The notes: generated by a model not told the origin, from the letters alone. Positions 15,890 to 25,172 are shown, numbered from the stretch's first letter. The stretch: 64,000 nucleotides of DNA from Armatimonadota bacterium (GCA_017303935.1 JAFLBD010000001.1:1-64000); one strand, 5' to 3'. Numbers and translations: made by a program.

Positions 15890-17959
15890 TTATGCGCTGC
15901 GTTGAACTTCGTCCAACAATGCCAAATTATGTGCGGCTTGAGCGTGGTTCGGATCGATTTGCAAACATTGCTGATAGGCTGTTTTCGCACCGTCCACCGC
16001 ACCCACCTGGAAGAGCGAGTTTCCAAGCACAAACCAACCTTGAGCATTCAGAGGTTCAACCCTTAGTGCTTGCTCGTAGCAGTGCGCCGCGTCAAGAAAG
16101 TGCCCAGATTGATACTGAATATCACCGGTATTGAACAGCGCGTTTGCGTTGGTTGGGTCAAGTTTGAACGCCTCGGTGAAGCAAACGATCGCCTGATCGG
16201 GCTGATTGGTTTCGGCAAAGGCGCGGCCCCAATTCACCATTTGGGCTGAATTCGCCTCAAACTTGCTCGAGTACGCTTGGTACGCTTCGACGATTTCGTT
16301 GCTGTTGCAAAGTGCCTCGGCGGTGGTGACCCACTGCAAGAATCCTGCTTCGTCGCAAATTCCGCTATCCCATCGAGCCTTTGCGTATTGTAATGATCGG
16401 TCAAGCTGACCAGCCTCTCGGGAGACAGTGCACGCCGCCAGCAAAGCATCTGCTTTTTGCGCTGGCTTTTCGATCAGTACTTCTAGAATCTCGAGCGACT
16501 CGTCCGACCGGCCCAGTTTGCCTAAAGCAGCAGCCTTGATGCCGAGTGCTTCGTCAAGATTTGCGTCGTTCTTCAGCGCGTTTTCAGCGGAGTTGAGTGC
16601 AACTTCAGGCTCGCCCAGTTGCAACATAATCCGCGAATGCAGAAGATGCTTCTTGTAGCTATGGACGCCGTAATCCCCGGCCAATCGTGGTGGCCAATCT
16701 TGATCCAAAGCTATTTCGATCTGCTCCTTCGCGAGTTCTAGATCGCCAGCGTTCACCGCAGCATATGCGGACTCATATCTCGCCAAAATGCAGTCGAATC
16801 CTTGATCGACACATTTCTTCAAAATCGATTGGACTTCCGTAAATCGGCCTAACCTCGAAAGGTGGCTCATCCACAGCTGATAAATGTTGTAACCGATGGA
16901 ACAGCCTGGTTCGAGCAGTCCTGCCGCCTTTGCGCAGACATCAACGCACTTTTGGCTTTCGAGCGCGACCGAATAGGTCATCGCCAAATTAAAAAGCTGG
17001 AAAACGTCGTCTGGATTCTGCTCAAGCTCCGCCAAGATCATGTTCATCGTGCGATTGATCTTGTCGCGCTCTTTCATCAATTCTGGTCGGTAGCCGTGGT
17101 GATGGAGCAAAACTCCTGGCAAGTGCGCCGATGAGAGTCCGAGTTCTGGAAACTTGCTGGCAATCTGCTCGTGAATCTTGCCTTCGAACCGGATCTCGGG
17201 CAGATTTCGAAAGAGCCGTACAGGCATGTGAACAAACAGTTCCTTTGCGCCAGTGTCGGCAAGATAGTTGACAATCTGAATTTGGTATCCGCCGAACTGA
17301 GGCCGAATCACTGCCTCGCGGATCATGTGATGACCAGCGGCATCGAGAACCTCATCCGCGTCAATCCACAGCAGCCACGATTGGGTCGCCATCTCTAGCG
17401 ATTTGTTTCGGGCCGCCGCGAAATCGTTGATCCATTCGAATTCACCGATGACCGCGCCAAACTCTTTAGCGATTTCAACAGTGCGATCCGTGCTTCCGGT
17501 GTCGACGACCACGATTTCATCGACGATCGACTGGATGCTTACCAGACAATTTCGAATGAATTTCTCCTCATTCTTGACGATGAGGCATGCGGTGATTCCG
17601 ATCCCAATTCCGGAAGTGGGGGTGTCAAATCCTAGTTTGGCGAGTTGCGAGGTAGCCGCTTCGCCTTGGGCGTCGTGAACAACGCCGAGTTTGCTGGCCA
17701 GTTTTGCCCGCAAGAAAAAATGATCACAAAGTGCTTGTCCCGATTTGGCAAAGCTCGTGGTATCGACACACTTTTCAAGCCGGGAGACGGCTTGCAATTC
17801 TCGCTGGGAGAGGAGTTCGATTCGAACTAACTGCTCATGCAGTTCAGGATGGTCTCCTAGCTCGGAGAGCGCTTGTTCGAGCACTTGCTCGGCATCGGCC
17901 AACTTTTCTTGACCGATCAGCTTGAGCGCCGATTCTACTGCCAATTGGCAATCGTTCAT
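15890..17959 (-). CDS. TPR-containing family 2 glycosyltransferase
   Basis: A 689-residue protein. After about 130 residues of TPR-like helices comes a GT-A glycosyltransferase domain (ITACLIVKNEEKFIRNCL, VVDTGSTDRT, and the DAD metal site in LLWIDADEVL near residue 210). A long TPR array fills the remainder, including canonical repeats such as DPTNANALFNTGDIQYQSG near the C-terminus. Similar proteins are usually protein- or lipid-glycosylating enzymes of unknown acceptor. I start at the ATG at 17959 because the longer reading frame runs into the upstream merR gene. It follows merR by 4 bases, so they are co-transcribed. Confidence 0.88.
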   Translation of the reverse strand: MNDCQLAVESALKLIGQEKLADAEQVLEQALSELGDHPELHEQLVRIELLSQRELQAVSRLEKCVDTTSFAKSGQALCDHFFLRAKLASKLGVVHDAQGEAATSQLAKLGFDTPTSGIGIGITACLIVKNEEKFIRNCLVSIQSIVDEIVVVDTGSTDRTVEIAKEFGAVIGEFEWINDFAAARNKSLEMATQSWLLWIDADEVLDAAGHHMIREAVIRPQFGGYQIQIVNYLADTGAKELFVHMPVRLFRNLPEIRFEGKIHEQIASKFPELGLSSAHLPGVLLHHHGYRPELMKERDKINRTMNMILAELEQNPDDVFQLFNLAMTYSVALESQKCVDVCAKAAGLLEPGCSIGYNIYQLWMSHLSRLGRFTEVQSILKKCVDQGFDCILARYESAYAAVNAGDLELAKEQIEIALDQDWPPRLAGDYGVHSYKKHLLHSRIMLQLGEPEVALNSAENALKNDANLDEALGIKAAALGKLGRSDESLEILEVLIEKPAQKADALLAACTVSREAGQLDRSLQYAKARWDSGICDEAGFLQWVTTAEALCNSNEIVEAYQAYSSKFEANSAQMVNWGRAFAETNQPDQAIVCFTEAFKLDPTNANALFNTGDIQYQSGHFLDAAHCYEQALRVEPLNAQGWFVLGNSLFQVGAVDGAKTAYQQCLQIDPNHAQAAHNLALLDEVQRSA

Positions 17960-17963
17960 ACCG

Positions 17964-18233
17964 TTAGGCGGCTCGCTTAAAGTGCTCGCGTAGAGATTTT
18001 CGAGCACCGGCGATGCTAAACATTTCCTCGCGCAGAAGTCGCTTCAGTAGGAAAATTGTTTGGATGTCTTGAGGCCGAAATCGACGCTGACCACCTTCGG
18101 TGCGCAAGGGCTGGAGGAATTCTTCAAACTCCTTTTCCCAATAGCGTAGGGTGTGAACTTCAACTCCTGTGATAGAGCTGGCTACACTGATCCCCACAGC
18201 TTGATCGTTTCGGCGCATTTTCTTCGTCGACAT
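17964..18233 (-). CDS. short MerR-family regulator (HTH only)
   Basis: An 89-residue protein that is essentially one MerR winged helix-turn-helix (SVASSITGVEVHTLRYWEKEF...GGQRRFRPQDIQTIFLLKRLL). It lacks the C-terminal dimerisation and effector-sensing part of classical MerR sensors, like the small MerR-type regulators of several deep-branching bacteria. The target is unknown; the adjacent TPR glycosyltransferase is 4 bases downstream. An internal ATG at 18218 is an alternative start. The 113-base gap upstream (18234-18346) holds two small hairpins (ATCAGT/ACTGAT and GGAGT/ACTCC). Confidence 0.85.
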   Translation of the reverse strand: MSTKKMRRNDQAVGISVASSITGVEVHTLRYWEKEFEEFLQPLRTEGGQRRFRPQDIQTIFLLKRLLREEMFSIAGARKSLREHFKRAA

Positions 18234-18346
18234 GCCTAGTCAAAAACTCCTGGTGGCCTTGATCAGTTTTGTACTGATTGCAGACCTGCCAGTAATTTTG
18301 TCGGTATTGCTTGTCTAGAACTGGAGTGCTTTACTCCAAAAACCGC

Positions 18347-19396
18347 TCATTCTTCGATTAAATACTCAGCGATCAGCGTGGCAGTTTGTACCAACGCCTC
18401 AACATGGGTGCGCTCGTAAGCATGGCTGTTGTCGACGCCAGGCCCGATCAAGGCAACTTCTGCGGTGCCACCTGAGCGCCAATACATCGAACCGTCCGAA
18501 CCGTAATGTGGGTAAACATCCGGCACCAGGTCGATCGCATTTCGCTCGGCGATTCCTCGGAGCTTTTCGGTGAGACGCCTGCTGTAAGGGCCGCTCGAAT
18601 CTTTCACGCAAATCGAGCACCGGTATTCGCTCCCTTGCTGGCCATCACCGACGACTGCCATGTCCAGAACAACGTATTCGGCAAGATCTTCCGGCAAGCC
18701 ATCGTTTCCACCGTGCCCAACTTCTTCAAAATTGCTAAACGCAACGGTCGTTCGCTGGAAAGGCGTCACTCCAGCCTCACTGAGAGCCTTGAGAGCCGCG
18801 AGTAAGCAGGCCACACACGCTTTGTCATCGAGGAATCGGCTGCGAATAAATCCTGAAGATTCGTTGTGCTCAGTTCTTGGGTCGAACACTACAAAGTCTC
18901 CAACCTCGATCCCTAAAAGCCGCGTCTCTTCGGCGTTGTTCGTGCGTTCGTCAAGCCGGATTTCCAGCGTATCTGCGTTTCGGGCTGTCGTGGAGGCATC
19001 TTTGTTGACGTGAGCGGCGCCATTCGTCAAAACAACTGACCCACGAATGTTTCTACCGCTCTTTGTTTGAACGGTCACTCCTTCGCTTTCGACGGCGGGC
19101 CACATGACTCCGCCGATGGCAGTAACGCGGAGGCGGCCGCTCGGCTTGATTTGTGCCACCATCGCGCCGAGTGTATCGACGTGAGCCGTCAACGCTCGCG
19201 GTCGATCATCCCGAATCCCAGGAATCAAGGCAGTTAACGAGCCTTTATTGGTCCGCGCGCAATGCAGCCCGAACATTTCCAACTCTTGCTCCACCATGCT
19301 GATGGCCCAATCGGTGCTTCCGGTAGGACTGGGGGTTTGCAAAAGGTCAAGGAGAGTCTTGACGAGATAATCGCGGTCAATATCGAGCCGGGCCAT
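18347..19396 (-). CDS. M42 family metallopeptidase (glutamyl aminopeptidase/endoglucanase-like)
   Basis: A 349-residue dinuclear zinc or cobalt aminopeptidase of the M42 (TET/FrvX) family. Metal ligands are visible in LTAHVDTLG (His), RFLDDKACV (Asp), FSNFEEVGHGG (catalytic Glu pair), VLDMAVVGDG (Asp) and the final His in NSHAYERTH. Such enzymes form large tetrahedral complexes that finish cytoplasmic peptide degradation. TAAAAT lies five bases before the ATG, again without Shine-Dalgarno, and just after the upstream EEP gene's stop, so it may be transcribed both alone and by read-through. Confidence 0.93.
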   Translation of the reverse strand: MARLDIDRDYLVKTLLDLLQTPSPTGSTDWAISMVEQELEMFGLHCARTNKGSLTALIPGIRDDRPRALTAHVDTLGAMVAQIKPSGRLRVTAIGGVMWPAVESEGVTVQTKSGRNIRGSVVLTNGAAHVNKDASTTARNADTLEIRLDERTNNAEETRLLGIEVGDFVVFDPRTEHNESSGFIRSRFLDDKACVACLLAALKALSEAGVTPFQRTTVAFSNFEEVGHGGNDGLPEDLAEYVVLDMAVVGDGQQGSEYRCSICVKDSSGPYSRRLTEKLRGIAERNAIDLVPDVYPHYGSDGSMYWRSGGTAEVALIGPGVDNSHAYERTHVEALVQTATLIAEYLIEE

Positions 19397-19401
19397 GGTG
19401 C

Positions 19402-19407
19402 ATTTTA
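19402..19407 (-). promoter_or_regulatory. -10 element (TAAAAT), apparently leaderless, for the M42 peptidase gene
   Basis: On the minus strand TAAAAT-GCACC-ATG: five bases separate the hexamer from the start codon at 19396. Confidence 0.45.
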
Positions 19408-19413
19408 GCGCGA

Positions 19414-20385
19414 TTACGGCAATGAAACTTCAACCATCACTGGAAGGTGTTCGCTGAGAGTGGTCGAAATCGACTTTTTATGGGTGGAATGGAGGTCCTT
19501 CACGAAGATTTGGTCGATATTCCAGGCCGGAGCAAAGTTCGGATATGTCGCAACTGGAGGAAAGGCTGGCGCCGTGTCCACAAACTTGCGAGTGATCTTC
19601 CTGTACAAGAATCCCGTCGGCTGCATATTAAAATCGCCGGCCAGAAGTACCGGCTCTTCCTTCGTGGCGAATGTGTTCAAGACCGCATCGAGCTGCATTG
19701 TACGGACTTGTGATCCCAGATCCAGTCGATTTTGGAGATCGTCGACCGGCTTAAGCCAATTGGGGCGGAAACCATGAACCAGGTGGACGCTAGCCACCCA
19801 GAATTTTTTGTCTTCGAGGGCAAGGCGCAATCCAAGAATTGAGCTCCGTTCCTTGGCTTCGCCGACCACGACAGTTTGGTCCTCGATGATACTGAGTTTG
19901 GTGAGAATCCCGATCTGTCCACTCGCGCGGTAGTTGTAGCCGCCCAAAATGTCGGCAAGCTCCTGCGTGATCTGCGGTGTGGACTGCTGCAAGCAAACTA
20001 CGTCTGGATCGTACTTTTTGATCTGTTTGGCAAGCGCTTCGCTAGGCGAATATCCACTGCGCACGTTCCAACTCATCACAGAAATCAGATGCTGGCCCGG
20101 GGAGGGACCTGCAGGGATTGGGTGATAGGCCAAAAATCCGACAATTGCCATCAGCACAGCCGCAAGCCATTTCACCTCTTTGCCCTTTCCCAGAATGAGC
20201 ATCAGAATCAGCAAGAACAGGGTGGTGCCGACCATGTAGGTGAGCGGTGGAGTCCCGAGGAGTGTTGCCCACCAATACTGGTCGCAAAAGCGGTAGACGC
20301 AGATCGTCCAGACGGCAGAAAGTACTGGCAAAAGAATCCAGTACGGGCGTTTCGTTTTGGACTTTGGAGACTTACTTTTCTCCAT
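19414..20385 (-). CDS. membrane-anchored endonuclease/exonuclease/phosphatase (EEP) family protein
   Basis: A 323-residue protein with two to three N-terminal membrane helices (about residues 17-95) and a C-terminal EEP domain (MSWNVRSGY, AGDFNMQP, SEHLPV). Related VanJ-like proteins are membrane-associated phosphatases acting on lipid pyrophosphates. The metal-binding Glu normally found in the CLQE motif is Gln here (VVCLQQS, near residue 133), while the Asn, Asp-Asn and His motifs are intact; activity may be altered. The start overlaps the ribBA stop by 14 bp, so the gene is co-translated with riboflavin synthesis but has no obvious pathway link. Confidence 0.85.
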   Translation of the reverse strand: MEKSKSPKSKTKRPYWILLPVLSAVWTICVYRFCDQYWWATLLGTPPLTYMVGTTLFLLILMLILGKGKEVKWLAAVLMAIVGFLAYHPIPAGPSPGQHLISVMSWNVRSGYSPSEALAKQIKKYDPDVVCLQQSTPQITQELADILGGYNYRASGQIGILTKLSIIEDQTVVVGEAKERSSILGLRLALEDKKFWVASVHLVHGFRPNWLKPVDDLQNRLDLGSQVRTMQLDAVLNTFATKEEPVLLAGDFNMQPTGFLYRKITRKFVDTAPAFPPVATYPNFAPAWNIDQIFVKDLHSTHKKSISTTLSEHLPVMVEVSLP

Positions 20386-21604
20386 CGCTTGCCGGAAGCA
20401 TGTGCCCCATCTTCTCCGCCTTGGTTTTCAGATACTCTTCGCGCGATTCTTCATAATCCGCGATGATAGGCACAAACTCGACAAATTCGAGGCCATAGCC
20501 TTGGAGTCCAGCACGCTTAGCCGGGTTGTTGGTCATCAACCGAATGCGGCGAATTCCTAAGTCGGCGAGAAGCTGTGCGCCGAGCGAATAATCGCGGCTG
20601 TCCGCAGCAAATCCGAGCGCAAGGTTGGCGTCCACTGTGTCCATGCCCTGATCCTGAAGTTCGTAGGCGCGCAATTTGTTGATGATCCCAATTCCGCGAC
20701 CTTCTTGCTGGATGTAGACCACAACGCCTTTGCCTTCTTGCTCGATTTTGCGAAGGGCGATTTCCAGCTGATCGCCGCAATCGCAGCGCAACGATCCCAA
20801 AAGATCGCCAGTCAGGCATGAGCTGTGCATCCGGACGAGCACAGGTTCGTCACCAGCCACATCGCCCTTTACGATGGCGACGTAAGGGTCGCGATCGACA
20901 GTCGGCTCATAGGCGTAGAGCTTGAAATTGCCGTATTTGGTGGGGAAGTCGATCGGACCAGCCTTCCTTACGATCAACCGCTCGTGATGCCGGCGGTAGG
21001 CGATCAGGTCGGCGATGGTGACAATGATCAGGCCGTGGTGTTTAGCAAAAGCTTCGAGCTCGCCACCAAGCCGCATCATCGTCCCGTCGTTATTGAGGAT
21101 TTCACAGCCTAGGCCGACAGGCTTGAAGCCTGCCAACTTTGCCAAGTCGACGATGGCTTCGGTATGACCAGCCCTTCGTAGAACGCCGCCTTCTTCTGCT
21201 CTTAGCGGAATAATGTGTCCTGGCCGAGCAAGGTCGCCGGGCGTTGCTTTGTCATCGACAAAAATCTTGACCGCCAACGTTCGATCATGCGCGCTAACAC
21301 CGGTTGTGGCGCCGTGCAATGCATCCACGGTTTCGGCCATCGCTGTGCCATGGCGAGCAGTATTCTGCTTCGTCATCATCGGGATGCCGAGCTCTTTGAG
21401 TCTCTCCGCGGTAGTCGGAATAAACGGAACGCCACGGCCGTGCATGATCATGAAATTCATGATCTCGGGCGTGCAAGCTTCTGCGGCGCAAACGAGGTCA
21501 CCCTCATTCTCGCGGTCAGGATCATCCACGACGATGATCATTCGTCCCTTCTTCAGCTCGCTGAGAGCTTCTTCAATCGTTGCGATCGGCGATTCCGTGG
21601 TCAT
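20372..21604 (-). CDS. ribBA: bifunctional 3,4-dihydroxy-2-butanone 4-phosphate synthase / GTP cyclohydrolase II
   Basis: A 410-residue fusion that makes both early precursors of riboflavin. Residues 1-205 are RibB (DDPDRENEGDLV acidic metal loop; VDALHGATTGVSAHDRT; RRAGHTEA). Residues 206-410 are RibA with the zinc-binding HSSCLTGDLLGSLRCDCG and the catalytic QQEGRGIG. There is no visible FMN riboswitch; the 56 bases after the secA stop hold a strong hairpin (21615-21652) instead. No good Shine-Dalgarno is present. The start is the ATG at 21604. Confidence 0.97.
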   Translation of the reverse strand: MTTESPIATIEEALSELKKGRMIIVVDDPDRENEGDLVCAAEACTPEIMNFMIMHGRGVPFIPTTAERLKELGIPMMTKQNTARHGTAMAETVDALHGATTGVSAHDRTLAVKIFVDDKATPGDLARPGHIIPLRAEEGGVLRRAGHTEAIVDLAKLAGFKPVGLGCEILNNDGTMMRLGGELEAFAKHHGLIIVTIADLIAYRRHHERLIVRKAGPIDFPTKYGNFKLYAYEPTVDRDPYVAIVKGDVAGDEPVLVRMHSSCLTGDLLGSLRCDCGDQLEIALRKIEQEGKGVVVYIQQEGRGIGIINKLRAYELQDQGMDTVDANLALGFAADSRDYSLGAQLLADLGIRRIRLMTNNPAKRAGLQGYGLEFVEFVPIIADYEESREEYLKTKAEKMGHMLPASDGEK

Positions 21605-21614
21605 AAGATGTTCT

Positions 21615-21652
21615 ACGAGTCGGCGGACGGCGTGTGCAGTCCACCGACTCGT
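21615..21652 (-). terminator. strong intergenic hairpin between secA and ribBA
   Basis: A 13-position stem, nine pairs (ACGAGTCGG / CCGACTCGT), one C-A position and three pairs (GGA/TCC), closes a 12-base loop. The C-A mismatch becomes a G-U pair only in RNA copied from this (minus) strand, so the structure is most likely a secA-ribBA transcript element. There is no T-run after it, so it may be a weak terminator, a processing site or a ribBA leader structure. Confidence 0.5.
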
Positions 21653-21660
21653 TTGGTGTG

Positions 21661-24600
21661 TTAGATCAGTCCGTCTTCACGGAACGAAGGATAGTGGCAC
21701 TGTTTAAATTTCTTGCCACTTCCGCAAGGGCAAGTGTCGTTGCGCCCAACGCGCTTTGGATCGACGTCTTGCGGCCATTCGCCTTGAACACCAGTTCCTT
21801 CAGGTAGTTGCGAGCCTTCGATTTGCATCATCGATGGCACACCTTCCTCCTCGCTTGAGACGTCCCGCGCGGGTTGAGCTCGGAACAAGAACTTCACGGA
21901 TTCTTCGCGAATGTGCTTGAGCGTGCTGTTGAAGAGGTCGTAAGTCTCGCGCTTGTACGCAACGAGCGGATCGACCTGACCGTACGAGCGGAGCCCAATT
22001 CCTTCTCGGATGTAGTCGATGGTCTGCAAGTGCTCCATCCACTTATCGTTGATCGCTTGAAGCATGATCATGCGCTCAACATCCGGCATTTCTCCGGCGA
22101 AGATTTCTGCGCGGTCTTTGTATGCCTTCATCGCGGTTTCGAACAAGAAGTCATCCAGTTCTTCTTGCGACTTGCCGTTCAATTCAGACGGAGTGACATA
22201 GTCGACGATCGGCATGTATTCGTTCAATCGCTCGAATACAGCCGTCGAATCAAACACTCGGTTGCCGTTGTCGTCAAAGTCCCAACCCGCTGCGATGGCA
22301 TCGTGGACAACTTCTTCCAAGCCGATTTCGAGTTCTTCTCGAGCATCTTTGCCGAGCAGATATTCACGGCGCATCGCATAGATATGCTCGCGCTGTGAAT
22401 TCAGAACGTCGTCATACTCCAGAACGTGCTTTCGAGCTTCGAAGAAGTGGTTCTCGATTCGTTCTTGAGTCTTCAAAATCGCCTTCGTGAGGAAGCTCGC
22501 GTTGATTTCCTCCATGACGGGCCATCCCCTCAGAACAGGGTGATCCGCCATGTTGGCGTTGAAGATCTTCCAGAGCTGGTCCTCAAGACTGACGAAGAAT
22601 TTGGATTCGCCTGGGTCGCCTTGTCGTCCAGCACGACCGCGCAGCTGGTTATCGATTCGGCGACTTTCGTGCCGTTCGGTACCCAGAATGAACAATCCTC
22701 CGAGCGCGCGGACTTCCTCTGCGAGTCCTTTTCGCTCTTGGTCGTCGAGCGGGAGCGGAGGCGCGGCGCGTTCCAGACCACCTCGTCGGAAGTGCTTGAA
22801 GGTATCGGCGTACTCAGGGTCAAAGCTGAGTTCGTCTTCCTCTTCAGCGTCCTTGGCGCGATCTTTTTCGATGATCGCATCCGCCACGCGGCCGCCCAGC
22901 AAAATGTCCACACCACGACCCGCCATGTTCGTAGCGATTGTGATGGCGCCCTTGCGTCCGGCTTCGCTGATGATCAGAGCTTCCTTTTCGTGGAACTTCG
23001 CGTTCAAAACGTTGTGTGGTGCACCGTGCCGCAAAGCTTCATCTAAGTAGGAAATGTTCTCCTTAGGCAATCCGTGCTTCGTGAGGAACCACTCTTCGTT
23101 TTCTGAAGCGATCGCAATTCCAGGGATTCCGGCCTTGCTGCAAACCAACGACATCGTCTGCGAGTTGATTTCGGACAATGGCAGTTGCACCAATTCGTCA
23201 ATCAGCTTTTTGGTTTCCTTGTTGGTGGACTTATCTTCTTTGACTTCGTAGAGTCGATAGAGCAAGAGCACCTTTTGGAGCATGTCTGGATTGAGCCGAG
23301 CCGAAACGGTTTCCGACATTTCGATGGACCGCGTACCGACTAGAACAGGTTGTTGCTTCGCGTAACGAATCAGAAGTTCGTAAGCGATCGCCCGGAACTT
23401 GGCTTCTTCCGACTTGAATACAGCATCTTCTTTGTCCACGCGCTTCAGCCCTCGGTGGGTAGGGATGCTCACCACGTCCAAGCCATAGATCTTTCGGAAT
23501 TCGTCCTCTTCAGTCTTTGCGGTACCGGTCATACCAGCCAGCTTGTCGTACATTCGGAACAAGTTCTGGAAAGTAATGACCGCGACGGTCTGGCTTTCGC
23601 GCTGGATGGCGACACCTTCTTTAGCTTCAAGTGCTTGGTGCAAACCATCGGAATAGCGACGCCCAAACATCATGCGGCCGGTGTTTTCGTCCACAATCAC
23701 GACTTCGTTTCCGCGCACCACATAGTCGATGTCCTTGGTGAAGACACCATGCGCCTTGATGGCAGCATTGATATGGTGGAAGAGCTTAGGATCAGAGGCG
23801 ATGTTGTCGATACCGAGCATGTTTTCGATCGTGTCCATGCCTTGCTCCGTAAGCGTCGCGCTGTGATTCTTCTTGTCGATCACATAGTGGATGCCTGGCT
23901 TATCGACGTCATCCTTTTCGCCTTGCACGAGTTGCCGAGCGATCAGGTCGATCTGTTTGTACAAGCTGACATCGTCGTTGGAAGGTCCGCTGATGATGTG
24001 CGGAGTTCGTGCTTCGTCAATAAGAATCGAGTCAACTTCGTCGACGATCGCGAAGTTGAGTTCGCGCATGCTGAGCTGCTCAACTCGGAACGCCATGTTA
24101 TCGCGCAGATAATCAAAGCCAAACTCATGGTTCGTACCGTAGGTGATGTCGCAAAGATAGGCTTCTCGGCGGGAGCATGGCACCAAGTTCACGTATCGAG
24201 GATCGTTCAAGACGTCGGCGCCGGGAACATAGCGGTAGGACCCACCAAGCTCGTCACTATCCATGCTTTGGCCTTGGATAATTCCGACGCTGAGACCGAG
24301 GAAGTCGTAGATAGGACCCATCCAGGTCGCGTCGCGTCGTGCGAGATAGTCGTTGACCGTCACAAGGTGCGCGCCAAGCCCGCCAAGGGCATTGAGATAC
24401 ATCGGGGCGACCGCAACTAGGGTCTTTCCTTCACCGGTTTTCATTTCTGAAATTCGGCCTTGGTGCAAGACCATGCCACCGATAAGCTGGACGTCGAACT
24501 GGCGCATTCCAAGGGTCCGTAGGCTGGCCTCGCGTACGGTTGCGAAGGCTTCTGGAAGGATTTCGTCGAGATCCTCGCCTGCGGCGAGACGATCCCGATA

Positions 24601-24741
24601 TTCTTGGGTCTTGGCCTTTAGTTGCTCGTCTGAGAGCCCTGCGATTGCATCTTCAAGAGCGTTGATCCGCTCTACAGTGGGTAACAGCGCCTTCACATCG
24701 CGGTCGCTGTTGTCGAACATTTTTCGTAAAAGTTGTAACAT
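21661..24741 (-). CDS. secA: protein translocase subunit SecA
   Basis: The 1026-residue preprotein translocase ATPase that drives Sec-dependent export. Motifs include Walker A MKTGEGKTL (100-108), DEVDSILIDEARTP (near 234), the NBD2 region TNMAGRGVDILL (near 605), and a C-terminal zinc finger (CPCGSGKKFKQCH) for SecB/ribosome binding. Two insertions relative to the common form are evident: about 38 residues at 157-195, between LSVGIIQ and CDITYGTN, and about 90 residues at 482-572 inside NBD2, between SIEMSETVSARL and PHNVLNAK. TAAGTT lies six bases before the ATG with no Shine-Dalgarno. It heads a minus-strand run with ribBA and the EEP gene. Confidence 0.97.
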   Translation of the reverse strand: MLQLLRKMFDNSDRDVKALLPTVERINALEDAIAGLSDEQLKAKTQEYRDRLAAGEDLDEILPEAFATVREASLRTLGMRQFDVQLIGGMVLHQGRISEMKTGEGKTLVAVAPMYLNALGGLGAHLVTVNDYLARRDATWMGPIYDFLGLSVGIIQGQSMDSDELGGSYRYVPGADVLNDPRYVNLVPCSRREAYLCDITYGTNHEFGFDYLRDNMAFRVEQLSMRELNFAIVDEVDSILIDEARTPHIISGPSNDDVSLYKQIDLIARQLVQGEKDDVDKPGIHYVIDKKNHSATLTEQGMDTIENMLGIDNIASDPKLFHHINAAIKAHGVFTKDIDYVVRGNEVVIVDENTGRMMFGRRYSDGLHQALEAKEGVAIQRESQTVAVITFQNLFRMYDKLAGMTGTAKTEEDEFRKIYGLDVVSIPTHRGLKRVDKEDAVFKSEEAKFRAIAYELLIRYAKQQPVLVGTRSIEMSETVSARLNPDMLQKVLLLYRLYEVKEDKSTNKETKKLIDELVQLPLSEINSQTMSLVCSKAGIPGIAIASENEEWFLTKHGLPKENISYLDEALRHGAPHNVLNAKFHEKEALIISEAGRKGAITIATNMAGRGVDILLGGRVADAIIEKDRAKDAEEEDELSFDPEYADTFKHFRRGGLERAAPPLPLDDQERKGLAEEVRALGGLFILGTERHESRRIDNQLRGRAGRQGDPGESKFFVSLEDQLWKIFNANMADHPVLRGWPVMEEINASFLTKAILKTQERIENHFFEARKHVLEYDDVLNSQREHIYAMRREYLLGKDAREELEIGLEEVVHDAIAAGWDFDDNGNRVFDSTAVFERLNEYMPIVDYVTPSELNGKSQEELDDFLFETAMKAYKDRAEIFAGEMPDVERMIMLQAINDKWMEHLQTIDYIREGIGLRSYGQVDPLVAYKRETYDLFNSTLKHIREESVKFLFRAQPARDVSSEEEGVPSMMQIEGSQLPEGTGVQGEWPQDVDPKRVGRNDTCPCGSGKKFKQCHYPSFREDGLI

Positions 24742-24747
24742 GGATTG

Positions 24748-24753
24748 AACTTA
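24748..24753 (-). promoter_or_regulatory. -10 element (TAAGTT) of secA, apparently leaderless
   Basis: On the minus strand TAAGTT-CAATCC-ATG: a six-base spacing to the secA start at 24741. Confidence 0.5.
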
Positions 24754-24842
24754 AATCTGGGGAGTTTTCACCCAGCAAAATTACTGAGCTAAACCGATCA
24801 AGGAAGGCAGAATTGCCCTCGGGGGATGAAAAAATTGATCGT

Positions 24843-25172
24843 TCAGATTTTCGGGCCGTCGCGGCTACGAACCGAACGTGCGAATCCTGGGTTGATTCGG
24901 GCGGACGTCCGGGAAATGATCCTGACTGCAGGAGATTGAGGTTCATCTTCGGCGAAGCAAACCTCGATGTTCGAGTCTCGAGACTCTTTGATAACCTGCA
25001 ACGCAAGTACAATCGCCATTCGCTGGAACTCTCCAGCAGGCGACTGCTCGTTCTTCAGGAACCGTGAATTCGAAGCGGATTCTGCCAGGCGTAGCGATCC
25101 GAAATCATCGGACATCGGACCGATGGGACCATTGAGTAGCAACGCCAGCAAAACGGGCAGAAATTGAATCAC
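24843..25172 (-). CDS. possible small exported protein
   Basis: A 109-codon open frame starting at GTG 25172. Its N-terminus is strongly hydrophobic (IQFLPVLLALLLNGPIGP), consistent with a signal peptide or anchor; the remainder is polar and basic with no recognisable family. A TATCAT hexamer (25189-25194, minus strand) and an AGAG-containing stretch lie upstream. It is the only plausible gene between secA and the divergent YvlD-like gene. Absence of any known homologue by eye and the lack of an ATG keep confidence low. Confidence 0.4.
   Translation of the reverse strand: MIQFLPVLLALLLNGPIGPMSDDFGSLRLAESASNSRFLKNEQSPAGEFQRMAIVLALQVIKESRDSNIEVCFAEDEPQSPAVRIISRTSARINPGFARSVRSRDGPKI

Noticed and set aside
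20372-21660. FMN riboswitch before ribBA
   Set aside because: Only 56 bases separate secA and ribBA, and they hold a single hairpin without the multi-stem RFN element.
22426-23046. 206-codon plus-strand frame opposite secA
   Set aside because: Antisense shadow of secA with no start signals or family match.
23350-24420. 356-codon open frame on the plus strand
   Set aside because: Lies entirely opposite the well-supported secA; its translation has no recognisable domain and reflects codon bias of secA.
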